From: Bacillota bacterium
Lineage (GTDB): Bacteria > Bacillota_C > Negativicutes > CTSoil-072
Assembly (NCBI GenBank): GCA_017861495.1
Contig: JAGFXW010000133.1
Span: 1 to 6,888, forward strand
Direction of reading: 5' to 3'
DNA length: 6,888 nt
The position numbers and the translations under genes were made by a program. The notes under the pieces were generated by a model. That model worked only from the letters and a program-made list of their open reading frames with translations, had not been told where the DNA came from and did no database searches. Numbering within the stretch: the stretch's first letter is position 1; every line of letters starts with the position of its first letter. Shown here in pieces: positions 1 to 5,241 of this stretch.

Positions 1-182
1 AAAATCAGCGCGGAGATCATTGTTACATTTTCCAGTTCTTTATACCGCTTGCTGATCGCATTGACTAAATCAACGGGAGCGCCACTGCAAGGCGGATACC
101 ACACCCGGTCGTTCGATTGAATGACTGCAGCTGCATCCTCTACCGATATCAATTTTTTCTGATACATTGCTTTCCAGTCCAT
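1..182 (-). CDS. Acetyl-CoA hydrolase/transferase-family CoA-transferase, N-terminal fragment
   Basis: The first 60 residues of a protein that continues beyond the left edge. It begins MDWKAMYQKKLISVEDAAAV and continues with a stretch of the type 'I-S-DRVWYPPCSGAPVDLVNAI', then 'LENVTMIS'. This opening is characteristic of the family that includes 4-hydroxybutyrate, butyryl-CoA:acetate and succinyl-CoA:acetate CoA-transferases, which move CoA between an acyl-CoA and a free acid in the cytoplasm. The catalytic Glu and the substrate-defining region lie outside the window, so the acyl substrate cannot be named. Two ATGs are adjacent (185 and 182). AGGAGG sits only 3 nt from the first but 6 nt from the second, and the second gives the usual family N-terminus, so 182 was chosen. 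It lies 43 bp downstream of the enoyl-CoA hydratase-like gene on the same strand, with no terminator between, so the two are probably one operon for acyl-CoA metabolism. Confidence 0.85.
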   Translation of the reverse strand, partial: MDWKAMYQKKLISVEDAAAVIQSNDRVWYPPCSGAPVDLVNAISKRYKELENVTMISALI

Positions 183-225
183 CATACCCCTCCTCTTTTT
201 GATAGTCAATCTTTTCTCTTCGTTT

Positions 226-1008
226 CTATTTTCCCATAAATACCGGCGCTCGTTTCTCCTTAAACGCGGTTACGCCTTCCTGATGATCGTCTGTCTGCAT
301 ACAAATCGTCTGCAGGTCCGCCTCCAATTCCAGCGTACTCTCCAGATCCAAATTTCCGCTGCGGTTGATCATTTTTTTGATCATTCCCAAAGCAACCGGC
401 GCGCCATTCACCATACGCTCCGCAAATTCATAAGTCACAGTCTTCAACTCTTCGTCGGCAACAACCCGGTTCACGATCCCCAACTGCAGCGCCCCATCCG
501 CATCCAGCAAATCCGCAGTAAACATCAATTCCTTAGCCTTATGCGCGCCCACAACCCTTGGCAAAAGGTATAACCCGCCACAGTCCGGAACCAGACCTAC
601 CTTAGCAAAGCTCTGGGCAAACCGCGCCGACTTCGCGCAAAAAACAATATCACAAGCCAGCGCCAGATTAAACCCGGCTCCGGCCGCTACGCCGTTCACC
701 ATGGCAATCACCGGTTTTTCCATACTCATAATCGCCGTCACAATCCTGCCGGCCAGTTCAATAAACTTCCGGGCCGCAACAGTTCCTTCAATGCTGGCTA
801 AAAAGAACAAATCACCGCCGGCGCAAAACGCTTTGCCGTTACCGGTAAGCACAACCGCCTTAACCTCCGGATCCTCTTTGACCGCTGCCAACGCCTCGAT
901 CCAACCGTCGACCAGCGCCGGGTTCATCGCGTTCATAGCCTCCGGCCGATTCAGGGTAATGGTAGCAATCCCCTTGTTTTTTTCCAGCAATACAGCCTTT
1001 TCTCCCAT
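226..1008 (-). CDS. Enoyl-CoA hydratase/isomerase family protein, PaaG-like
   Basis: A 260-residue crotonase-fold protein, full length for the family. Seen: the oxyanion-hole segment CAGGD at residues 62-66, the second oxyanion segment VNGVAAGAG at 104-112, then a long conserved stretch ending GLVPDCGG (138-145), and a C-terminus EGVTAFKEKRAP close to that of PaaG. Neither glutamate of classical enoyl-CoA hydratase is present: Asn114 and Phe134 occupy those positions. Asp142 lies where PaaG-type isomerases carry their catalytic Asp. It is therefore more likely a double-bond or ring isomerase of acyl-CoAs than a hydratase; the true substrate is unknown. The start at 1008 follows GGAGGAGGAG with 5 nt spacing. 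An in-frame ATG 7 codons upstream would place the start inside or ahead of that ribosome binding site and is rejected. Probably co-transcribed with the downstream CoA-transferase. Confidence 0.92.
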   Translation of the reverse strand: MGEKAVLLEKNKGIATITLNRPEAMNAMNPALVDGWIEALAAVKEDPEVKAVVLTGNGKAFCAGGDLFFLASIEGTVAARKFIELAGRIVTAIMSMEKPVIAMVNGVAAGAGFNLALACDIVFCAKSARFAQSFAKVGLVPDCGGLYLLPRVVGAHKAKELMFTADLLDADGALQLGIVNRVVADEELKTVTYEFAERMVNGAPVALGMIKKMINRSGNLDLESTLELEADLQTICMQTDDHQEGVTAFKEKRAPVFMGK

Positions 1009-1154
1009 ACAATCTCCTCCTCCAACCATTTTTCTACAGGGGCAATCTGTTTTACCACCTCGCTTCGGACTGTCGGAAACATTGCGCGAGAAATACAGGA
1101 TTCGTTACTGCATCATATTTTAGGAAGATCCGAACCTACCGGATCCGGCTATTG

Positions 1155-1201
1155 AAAAATAAAAAACAGAGATCTCCATTGCCACAGCAACAATCTCTGT
1201 T
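1155..1201 (-). terminator. Terminator-like hairpin in the leader of the acyl-CoA operon
   Basis: Read on the minus strand, AACAGAGAT (1201-1193) pairs with ATCTCTGTT (1173-1165), a 9-bp stem. An inner 4-bp TTGC/GCAA stem has a 4-nt loop. The hairpin is followed directly by a U-tract of the form T6-A-T5. It lies about 155 bp before the start codon of the enoyl-CoA hydratase-like gene and about 90 bp after the predicted transcript start, so it ends either an attenuated leader or a separate small RNA. The plus-strand reading has no T-run after the stem, so it works in one direction. Confidence 0.7.
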
Positions 1202-1287
1202 AAACTTCAACAATTATTGGCAGAAAGAACCCGGTTTCCTTCGAAGACACTACTTTCAGCAAAGTAATTCCCCCTCACAAACTATCG
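1163..1287 (-). ncRNA. Candidate small RNA or attenuated leader, about 125 nt
   Basis: Bounded by a TATAAT promoter (1294-1299, minus) and the U-tract hairpin at 1165-1201. Inside, near its 5' end, a clear 8-bp hairpin forms from ATTACTTT and AAAGTAGT around a GCTG loop (1268-1249; one G-U pair). After it comes a segment containing CTTCGAAG and CCGGG. No coding capacity is evident. I compared it from memory with T-box, SAM, glycine, THF, ZTP, guanidine, c-di-GMP, 6S and SRP RNAs and it fits none convincingly. It may regulate the downstream acyl-CoA operon by attenuation or be an independent RNA. The boundaries are predicted from promoter spacing only. Confidence 0.4.
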
Positions 1288-1293
1288 ATTACT

Positions 1294-1323
1294 ATTATAC
1301 CATAATTTATGGAATTTTTCGAA
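1294..1323 (-). promoter_or_regulatory. Promoter for the acyl-CoA operon leader
   Basis: On the minus strand a perfect -10 TATAAT (1294-1299) is preceded at 18 bp by TTCGAA (1318-1323), a weak -35. The spacer contains the perfect palindrome CCATAA-A-TTATGG, abutting the -10, which could be an operator. The -10 is convincing and the -35 is not, so activation by a regulator is possible. It is 285 bp from the start codon, and no better promoter was found nearer the gene (a TATGAT near 1109-1114 has no -35). Confidence 0.5.
1300..1312. promoter_or_regulatory. 13-bp palindrome in the promoter spacer, possible operator
   Basis: CCATAA and TTATGG flank a single central base, a perfect inverted repeat touching the upstream edge of the minus-strand -10 box. 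Its position is ideal for a repressor, but short A/T palindromes also arise by chance, and no second copy was seen in the window. Confidence 0.3.
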
Positions 1324-1448
1324 TTTGCTTACTTTAACCACATAAATTTTTACCGCGCAACTCGACGGACCCTTCGCATCGATCACGGTTTTCCCTTTTA
1401 CTCTTCCTATACTCTTCCTAAAAACAAATAGTGAAGATATGGCAAATA

Positions 1449-1457
1449 TGGTATAAT
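1449..1457 (+). promoter_or_regulatory. Extended -10 promoter of the EamA transporter gene
   Basis: TGG immediately before a perfect TATAAT (1452-1457) makes an extended -10 element. The hexamer 17 bp upstream, TAGTGA at 1429-1434, is a poor -35, as is usual for extended -10 promoters. Transcription would begin near 1463-1465, right at the first hairpin of the leader. Confidence 0.65.
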
Positions 1458-1462
1458 TGAAA

Positions 1463-1550
1463 TACTCTTTTTAAGAGGATACGTCAAGGGAGCCGTATCT
1501 TCCTCCGCCTGCGCGCAAAAGTGGAGGAGGCTGTACGGCTTTGTTGTTTT
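1463..1550 (+). promoter_or_regulatory. Attenuator or riboswitch-like leader of the EamA transporter, class unknown
   Basis: Three pairings compete in about 88 nt. (1) CTCTT (1465-1469) with AAGAG (1473-1477). (2) 1475-1483 with 1494-1502: nine pairs including GATACG/CGTATC, one G-U, around a 10-nt loop. (3) AGCCGTA (1491-1497) with TACGGCT (1534-1540), enclosing a 10-bp stem 1499-1508/1521-1530, and followed by a T-rich tract. Pairing 2 and pairing 3 use the same bases (1494-1502), so forming one prevents the other. Pairing 3 is a terminator and pairing 2 is thus an antiterminator. No short peptide frame with a ribosome binding site precedes it, which argues against ribosome-mediated attenuation. 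The ligand or factor is unknown, and no known riboswitch class is recognised. Confidence 0.6.
1491..1550 (+). terminator. Rho-independent terminator inside the EamA leader
   Basis: A strong two-part stem: 7 perfect pairs AGCCGTA/TACGGCT (1491-1497/1534-1540), a small bulge, then 10 pairs 1499-1508/1521-1530 dominated by CCTCC/GGAGG, followed by TTGTTGTTTT at 1541-1550. It ends 36 bp before the transporter start codon, so full expression requires readthrough. It contains a GGAGGAGG (1523-1530) that could be mistaken for a ribosome binding site, but no start codon follows at suitable spacing. Confidence 0.75.
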
Positions 1551-1586
1551 CAGCGCAAAATCGTGTATTTCACAGGAGCAGATTAT

Positions 1587-2465
1587 ATGTTGAAAAATTA
1601 CCTCGGACCAATCTACCTAACGCTGGCAGCCAGCATCTGGGGCGGTATGTACGTCGTCAGTAAAATCGTCCTAACCATTATTCCACCGCTGGAACTGGTC
1701 TGGCTGCGCTATATCGTCGCCTTCATTACACTGGGCATCGTAGGCTTGCTTACCCATCAATCCTGGAAAATCGAAAAGCGGGATATCCCGCTTGTGCTTT
1801 CCATCGGGTTCATCGGCTATTTTCTATCCATTTGGGCGCAATTCGCCGGCACCCAACTCTCTTCCGCCCAGATGGGATCGGTCATCACTTCAGCCACCCC
1901 CGCCTTCATGGTCATATTTGCCCGGATCATCCTCAAAGAGACCATCACCTTTCGCAAAGGGTTATCCGTCTGCCTGGCAACGATTGGCGTACTGTGCATC
2001 GTCGGCATTGGCGACCTGAACAGCTCCTCCCAGCTCGGCGGCATCATTCTGGGAATTGCCGCCCTAACCTGGGCCCTGATGTCCGTGCTGGTAAAAAAAG
2101 TTCCCGCGCATTACTCCCAGCTTGTCATTACCACTTACGCTGCGATTGTAGCCATGGTAACCATGACGCCCCTTGCCGTTTCACAAAGCGTATTGCTCAA
2201 CGACCTATCCTTACTTTCTGACCCCATCATTTGGGGCGGTGTTCTGTATCTGGGTGTTGTTTCCACTGCCGGCGCTTTCTTTTTTTGGAACAAAGGCCTG
2301 CAATTGGTTGATGCGGCGCAGGCCGGACTGTATTTTTTCTTTCAGCCCCTGGTCGGCACCTTGCTCGGTTGGCTATTTTTGGGCGAACAAGTGGGGCTGT
2401 CGTTCTGGCTGGGCGCCGCCCTGATCATGGCCGGCGTGTTTTTGGTCATCGAAAAACAACGGTAA
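1587..2465 (+). CDS. EamA/DMT-superfamily inner-membrane transporter
   Basis: A 292-residue, very hydrophobic protein with the expected length and duplicated layout of the drug/metabolite transporter superfamily: two EamA domains (about 6-139 and 152-288), each with five predicted membrane segments. Seen: ASIWGGMYVVSK at 15-26, the PPLELVWLRY segment at 33-42, SSAQMGSVITSATPAF at 92-107, and in the second half DAAQAGLYFFFQPLVG (242-257) with LGEQV and the closing LGAALIMAGV (275-284), all typical of EamA carriers. Members export or import amino acids, nucleosides or other metabolites; the substrate cannot be read from sequence. The start at 1587 follows AGGAG with 8 nt spacing. A longer frame from 1521 would begin inside the leader terminator and is rejected. 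It is a single gene with its own promoter and attenuator-like leader, so its ligand may be sensed directly by the RNA. No clear terminator follows. Confidence 0.9.
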   Translation: MLKNYLGPIYLTLAASIWGGMYVVSKIVLTIIPPLELVWLRYIVAFITLGIVGLLTHQSWKIEKRDIPLVLSIGFIGYFLSIWAQFAGTQLSSAQMGSVITSATPAFMVIFARIILKETITFRKGLSVCLATIGVLCIVGIGDLNSSSQLGGIILGIAALTWALMSVLVKKVPAHYSQLVITTYAAIVAMVTMTPLAVSQSVLLNDLSLLSDPIIWGGVLYLGVVSTAGAFFFWNKGLQLVDAAQAGLYFFFQPLVGTLLGWLFLGEQVGLSFWLGAALIMAGVFLVIEKQR

Positions 2466-2480
2466 TGCCCTGCTCCGAAA

Positions 2481-2539
2481 GCAAATACCATCTGCACCAC
2501 TCCAGACTGCATGGCCTGTATGGCTGAAAGGTGATTTGC
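2481..2539. repeat. Imperfect inverted repeat after the EamA gene
   Basis: GCAAATACC (2481-2489) and GGTGATTTGC (2530-2539) pair over nine bases with one bulged G, around a 40-nt loop. No T-tract follows, so it is not a typical terminator. It may be a 3' RNA structure or chance. The rest of the gap up to the promoter at 2568 shows nothing I can support. Confidence 0.25.
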
Positions 2540-2567
2540 CAATCCACGTCGAACCTGTATTAAGAAA

Positions 2568-2595
2568 TTCGCAGTATGAATTTTAATGGTAAAAT
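2568..2595 (+). promoter_or_regulatory. Promoter of the DUF1015 gene
   Basis: TGG-TAAAAT (2587-2595) is an extended -10, and TTCGCA (2568-2573) at 16 bp spacing matches four of six -35 bases. The start point would be near 2602, so the whole structured repeat at 2621-2741 would lie in the 5' untranslated RNA. Confidence 0.5.
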
Positions 2596-2620
2596 GATAA
2601 ATCAACTAAATAAAATTTAA

Positions 2621-2741
2621 AGGCTGTTCAAAAAGGTTAAGATGCTAGGAACGACGAGTATTGCGCCGCGACGCGTACTAAAACGTACGCTAGCAAGCAA
2701 ACGCAAGAGAGACAACACAGATTGACTTTTTTCAACAGCCT
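2621..2741. repeat. Structured intergenic repeat, copy 1 (121 bp)
   Basis: Ends are inverted repeats: AGGCTGTT (2621-2628) with AACAGCCT (2734-2741), extended by an A-tract/T-tract and GGTTAA/TTGACT, 17 of 20 positions complementary. Inside are GCTAG/CTAGC (2644-2648/2690-2694) and a perfect hairpin GCGTAC/GTACGC (2673-2678/2685-2690). A second copy is at 4162-4270. Relative to that copy, this one carries 14 extra bases before its right arm. It has no coding capacity and no obvious target-site duplication. The right end is 4 nt from the AGGAGG of the DUF1015 gene. From memory, palindromes of this general type, with A-tract/T-tract arms and GCGACGCGTAC cores, occur scattered in several anaerobes; I could not verify that here. 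Confidence 0.8.
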
Positions 2742-2761
2742 GCCTAGGAGGAAGGAATAGT

Positions 2762-4021
2762 ATGGCTATCATAAAACCCTTTCGCGGCTTGCGACCCACG
2801 CCTGCACTGGCAGAAAAAGTGGCTTCGCTGCCGTATGATGTAATGGACTCGGAAGAAGCGCGGCAATTAACCAAAAACAACCCGTATAGCTTTTTGCGGG
2901 TTACCAAATCCGAAGTGGATCTTGATCCCGGCATCGACACCCATTCCCCTGCCGTCTATGCGAAAGCCCGGGGAAATTTAGATCAATTCATAGAAAACCA
3001 TGTTCTGATCCAGGATGAAAAACCATGTTTTTATATCTACAAACAAAAAATGGGGCAGCATGTTCAAGTCGGCGTAGTCGCTGCCGCTTCCGTCAGCGAG
3101 TACCAGCAAAACATCATCAAAAAGCATGAATTGACCAGGCCGGACAAAGAACAGGACCGCGTCGACCATATCGTGGCAACGGAAGCGCAAACCGGCGCTG
3201 TGTTCTTAACCTATAAAGCGAATGAAACCATCAATAGTATCATCAATGAATGTTTGCAGCAGCAGCCTGTCTACGATTTCACTTCCGAAGACGGCATCAG
3301 CCATACACTGTACGTCGTGGACGAACCGGCGAAAATTGCCGCCATTGAACAGGCTTTCGCCAAAATCGACTACCTGTACATAGCGGACGGCCACCATCGT
3401 TCCGCAGCCGCTTCCCGGGTCTGCGACATGTGCCGCAAAGGAAATAAAAACCACACTGGCGAAGAAGAATATAACACCTTCCAGGCTGTGATATTCCCCC
3501 ACAATATGATGTACATCATGGACTATAACCGGGTTGTGCAAGATTTGAACGGCTTAACCGCCGAGCAATTTTTACAATCGGTGGAAGAAAAATTTGTGAC
3601 AACGAAACAAGCTGCGGCAGTTAAGCCCGGACAGCTCCACACCTTCGGCATGTATCTTGGCGGCCAATGGTTCCAGCTCACAGCCAAGGCCGGAACGTTT
3701 GCCCAAAGCAATCCCGTAGCCAAACTGGATGTAAGCATCCTCCAGGCCAACCTGCTGCAGCCGTTGCTGGGAATTGAAAATCCGCGCACCGACAAACGGA
3801 TTAATTTTGTCGGCGGGATCCGCGGAATGCAGGAATTGGAGCGCCTCGTCGACAGCGGAAAATACGCAGTGGCCTTTTCCTTATTCGCGACTTCCATTGA
3901 AGAATTGATGGATATTGCCGATGCCGGCGAAATCATGCCGCCCAAATCGACCTGGTTTGAGCCCAAGCTGCGCGATGCCATGGTAATACACATGACCCCC
4001 TGCCAGTCGTACCTGAAATAG
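2762..4021 (+). CDS. DUF1015 family protein
   Basis: A 419-residue soluble protein of full family length. Seen: the N-terminal IKPFRGLRP (4-12) and PYDVMDSEEAR (24-34), KHELTRPDKEQDR (121-133), a DGHHRSAAA motif at 209-217, and the C-terminal signature MPPKSTWFEPKLRDA (392-406), which together identify DUF1015 (COG4198-type). No signal peptide or membrane segment. Known of the family: no settled activity that I can cite; members are often found near serine biosynthesis genes, though none is here. DGHHR recalls the short motif in ParB/sulfiredoxin-fold enzymes such as archaeal serine kinase, so a small-molecule kinase or nucleotide-using role is possible, but this is inference. AGGAGG lies 10 nt before the ATG. 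It is monocistronic by its own promoter at 2568-2595 and a weak terminator after the gene. Confidence 0.92.
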   Translation: MAIIKPFRGLRPTPALAEKVASLPYDVMDSEEARQLTKNNPYSFLRVTKSEVDLDPGIDTHSPAVYAKARGNLDQFIENHVLIQDEKPCFYIYKQKMGQHVQVGVVAAASVSEYQQNIIKKHELTRPDKEQDRVDHIVATEAQTGAVFLTYKANETINSIINECLQQQPVYDFTSEDGISHTLYVVDEPAKIAAIEQAFAKIDYLYIADGHHRSAAASRVCDMCRKGNKNHTGEEEYNTFQAVIFPHNMMYIMDYNRVVQDLNGLTAEQFLQSVEEKFVTTKQAAAVKPGQLHTFGMYLGGQWFQLTAKAGTFAQSNPVAKLDVSILQANLLQPLLGIENPRTDKRINFVGGIRGMQELERLVDSGKYAVAFSLFATSIEELMDIADAGEIMPPKSTWFEPKLRDAMVIHMTPCQSYLK

Positions 4022-4044
4022 ACGGTTCTGAAGTAGACGGTTCT
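4015..4044 (+). repeat. 15-bp imperfect tandem duplication across the DUF1015 stop codon
   Basis: GAAATAGACGGTTCT (4015-4029) is followed directly by GAAGTAGACGGTTCT (4030-4044), 14 of 15 identical. The first unit contains the stop codon, so the duplication adds no coding sequence. The second unit supplies the left arm of the hairpin at 4035-4058. Confidence 0.85.
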
Positions 4045-4072
4045 ATTACAACCAGCCTCCTTTGTTTTTATT
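4033..4072 (+). terminator. Weak terminator of the DUF1015 gene
   Basis: AGACGGTT (4035-4042) pairs with AACCAGCCT (4050-4058) with one mismatch and one bulge around a 7-nt loop, followed by CC and a T-rich stretch TTTGTTTTTATT. The interrupted stem makes termination partial at best. Its ends resemble the ends of the nearby structured repeats. Confidence 0.4.
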
Positions 4073-4161
4073 CATGCAAGTTTCTACGCTGTATGGATTC
4101 TAATAAGGGAGGTCATATTTTTCACTCATTTAATCATGTTTCGTTCTCTCTGAAAATATAC

Positions 4162-4270
4162 AGACGATTCAAAAAGGTCAAGATGCTAGGAATACCGAGG
4201 CTTGTGAAGCGACGCGTACAATAATAAGTACGCACGCAAGCAAACGCAGATTGGTTTTTTTTAACCGTCT
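4162..4270. repeat. Structured intergenic repeat, copy 2 (109 bp)
   Basis: Same element as 2621-2741. Shared blocks include TTCAAAAAGG, AAGATGCTAGGAA, GCGACGCGTAC and GCAAGCAAACGCA. The central hairpin GCGTAC/GTACGC (4214-4219/4228-4233) is kept, while its loop changes in sequence and length (8 nt against 6). The end arms are AGACGATT (4162-4169) and AACCGTCT (4263-4270). Compared with copy 1, arm position 3 changes from G-C to A-T and position 5 from T-A to G-C, so pairing is preserved. Position 6 is changed on one side only and is an A-C mismatch here. The element ends 4 nt before the GGAGG of the pseudouridine synthase gene. Confidence 0.8.
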
Positions 4271-4284
4271 GAACGGAGGTTGTT

Positions 4285-5184
4285 GTGAAATCATATGAAA
4301 AATATCCCGTCCAGGCTGAATACGCCGGACTAACCGTCGAAGAATATCTAAAACAAATTCTGCACTATTCTGGCCGAAAAATTCAAAAACTGACCCGTCT
4401 CAAAGGGATCCGTCTGAACAACAAGCCCGCCTTTTTGCAGAAAAAAGTAAAACCAACCGACACGCTGCAAATCATGGTCCTGGAAGACCGCAGCGGCGGA
4501 ATCGTTCCCGAAGCAGGAAACGTCGAAATTTTATACGAAGATGAATCGCTGTTGGTACTTAACAAACCGGCGGGGCAGCTTGTTCATCCAACCGGGCGGA
4601 CAACCAGCGGCACATTGGCCAATTTTCTGGCCTGGCACTTGCAAAAATGCGGCGGCAAAGGCACTGTGCATCCATTGCACCGTCTCGACCGGGATACCTC
4701 CGGCTGCATTTTGTTTGCCAAAGATGCCCACAGCCAGTTTCTGCTCGAACAACAACTAAACAGCGGGATCGTCAAACGAACTTACCAAGCCTTGGTGCAA
4801 GGGGTTGTTGACCCGCCAGTCGGTACCATTGATGCCCCGATAGGAGCCCATCCCACGCAGGCAAACCGGCGGGCCGTAAGCCCGCAAGGGGATCCGGCCA
4901 TAACGAACTACCTGACGCTCCGCACATTTGAGCATGCCGCTTTGCTGGAGCTAACCCTCGAAACCGGCCGTACCCATCAAATCCGGCTGCATCTGGCCCA
5001 TATCAACCATCCCCTGATCGGCGACGGAATGTACGGGATACGCGCACCATGGATGAAGCGTCAGGCTTTGCACGCAATTTCTCTTAGTTTCCATCATCTT
5101 AAAGACGACCGGGAAATTGTGGTCCATGCGCCCCTGCCGGAGGATTTTTCAGAGGCAATTACGTACTGCGAAGAAAAAAACTAA
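4285..5184 (+). CDS. RluA-family RNA pseudouridine synthase
   Basis: A 299-residue enzyme that isomerises uridine to pseudouridine in RNA (rRNA in most characterised relatives). Domains: an S4-like RNA-binding N-terminus at about 13-67, including RLKGIRLNNKPA, then the catalytic domain. Seen: LNKPAGQLVHPTG (92-104), the motif II block HRLDRDTSG (132-140) with catalytic Asp135, KRTYQALVQG (164-173), and ETGRTHQIRLHLAHINHPLIGD (226-247). This is a complete RluA/RluC/RluD-type protein; the exact target uridine cannot be assigned. The start is GTG at 4285, 5 nt after GGAGG. The ATG at 4294 is in another frame and gives no product. No separate promoter was clear; the structured repeat copy 2 occupies the position just upstream. 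No hairpin terminator follows. Confidence 0.93.
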   Translation: MKSYEKYPVQAEYAGLTVEEYLKQILHYSGRKIQKLTRLKGIRLNNKPAFLQKKVKPTDTLQIMVLEDRSGGIVPEAGNVEILYEDESLLVLNKPAGQLVHPTGRTTSGTLANFLAWHLQKCGGKGTVHPLHRLDRDTSGCILFAKDAHSQFLLEQQLNSGIVKRTYQALVQGVVDPPVGTIDAPIGAHPTQANRRAVSPQGDPAITNYLTLRTFEHAALLELTLETGRTHQIRLHLAHINHPLIGDGMYGIRAPWMKRQALHAISLSFHHLKDDREIVVHAPLPEDFSEAITYCEEKN

Positions 5185-5213
5185 AACAATCGCCAATATT
5201 TGCAAAAAAAGAG

Positions 5214-5241
5214 TTGCATTTTCCATAATCTCTGCTATAAT
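5214..5241 (+). promoter_or_regulatory. Promoter of the rubrerythrin gene
   Basis: TGC-TATAAT (5233-5241) is an extended -10 with a perfect hexamer, and TTGCAT (5214-5219) at 16 bp is a moderate -35. An A/T-rich stretch with TAATTA twice (N4 apart, about 5256-5271) lies between the start point and the ribosome binding site. It could hold a PerR-type operator, which controls rubrerythrins in clostridia, but no convincing full match to the PerR box is visible. Confidence 0.75.

Larger units (their letters stand above)
1009..1586. other. Divergent intergenic region (no protein gene)
   Basis: This 578-bp stretch separates the minus-strand acyl-CoA operon from the plus-strand transporter. No reading frame in it has a ribosome binding site and recognisable content. 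It holds two divergent promoters (1294-1323 minus, 1449-1457 plus), each followed by a leader with a terminator-type hairpin (1155-1201 minus, 1491-1550 plus), plus a perfect 10-bp palindrome CCGGATCCGG at 1139-1148 and an A/T palindrome at 1300-1312. The part from 1009 to 1154 and the part from 1324 to 1428 show nothing else that I can support. Confidence 0.7.

Noticed and set aside
199..573. Open frame on the plus strand opposite the enoyl-CoA hydratase-like gene, and similar ones at 701-1123
   Set aside because: They are antisense shadows of a clearly conserved gene, with no ribosome binding site or recognisable protein content.
1009..1060. T-box-like GAGGTGGTAAAAC phrase on the minus strand ahead of the enoyl-CoA gene
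   Set aside because: The T-box needs a GGTGGnACCGCG antiterminator bulge and a specifier stem; only a loose match to part of the bulge is present, and the downstream genes are not amino-acid related.
1139..1148. Perfect palindrome CCGGATCCGG
   Set aside because: A 10-bp palindrome is within chance for 6.9 kb, is not at a promoter, and has no T-tract or second copy.
1152..1337. 61-codon plus-strand frame in the divergent intergenic region
   Set aside because: It starts without a ribosome binding site and covers the minus-strand terminator hairpin and promoter; its composition is that of non-coding DNA.
1521..1586. N-terminal extension of the EamA protein beginning at 1521
   Set aside because: The start would lie in the leader terminator hairpin, and AGGAG with 8 nt spacing marks the start at 1587, which also gives the standard family N-terminus.
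2621..2741. Insertion sequence or MITE with target duplication
   Set aside because: The inverted ends are present, but I found no flanking direct repeat and no transposase, and the compensatory arm changes favour a structured repeat over a recent transposon copy.
4105..4153. AGGGAGGT resembling a ribosome binding site, followed by ATG at 4136
   Set aside because: The ATG is too far from the site and opens only five codons before a stop.
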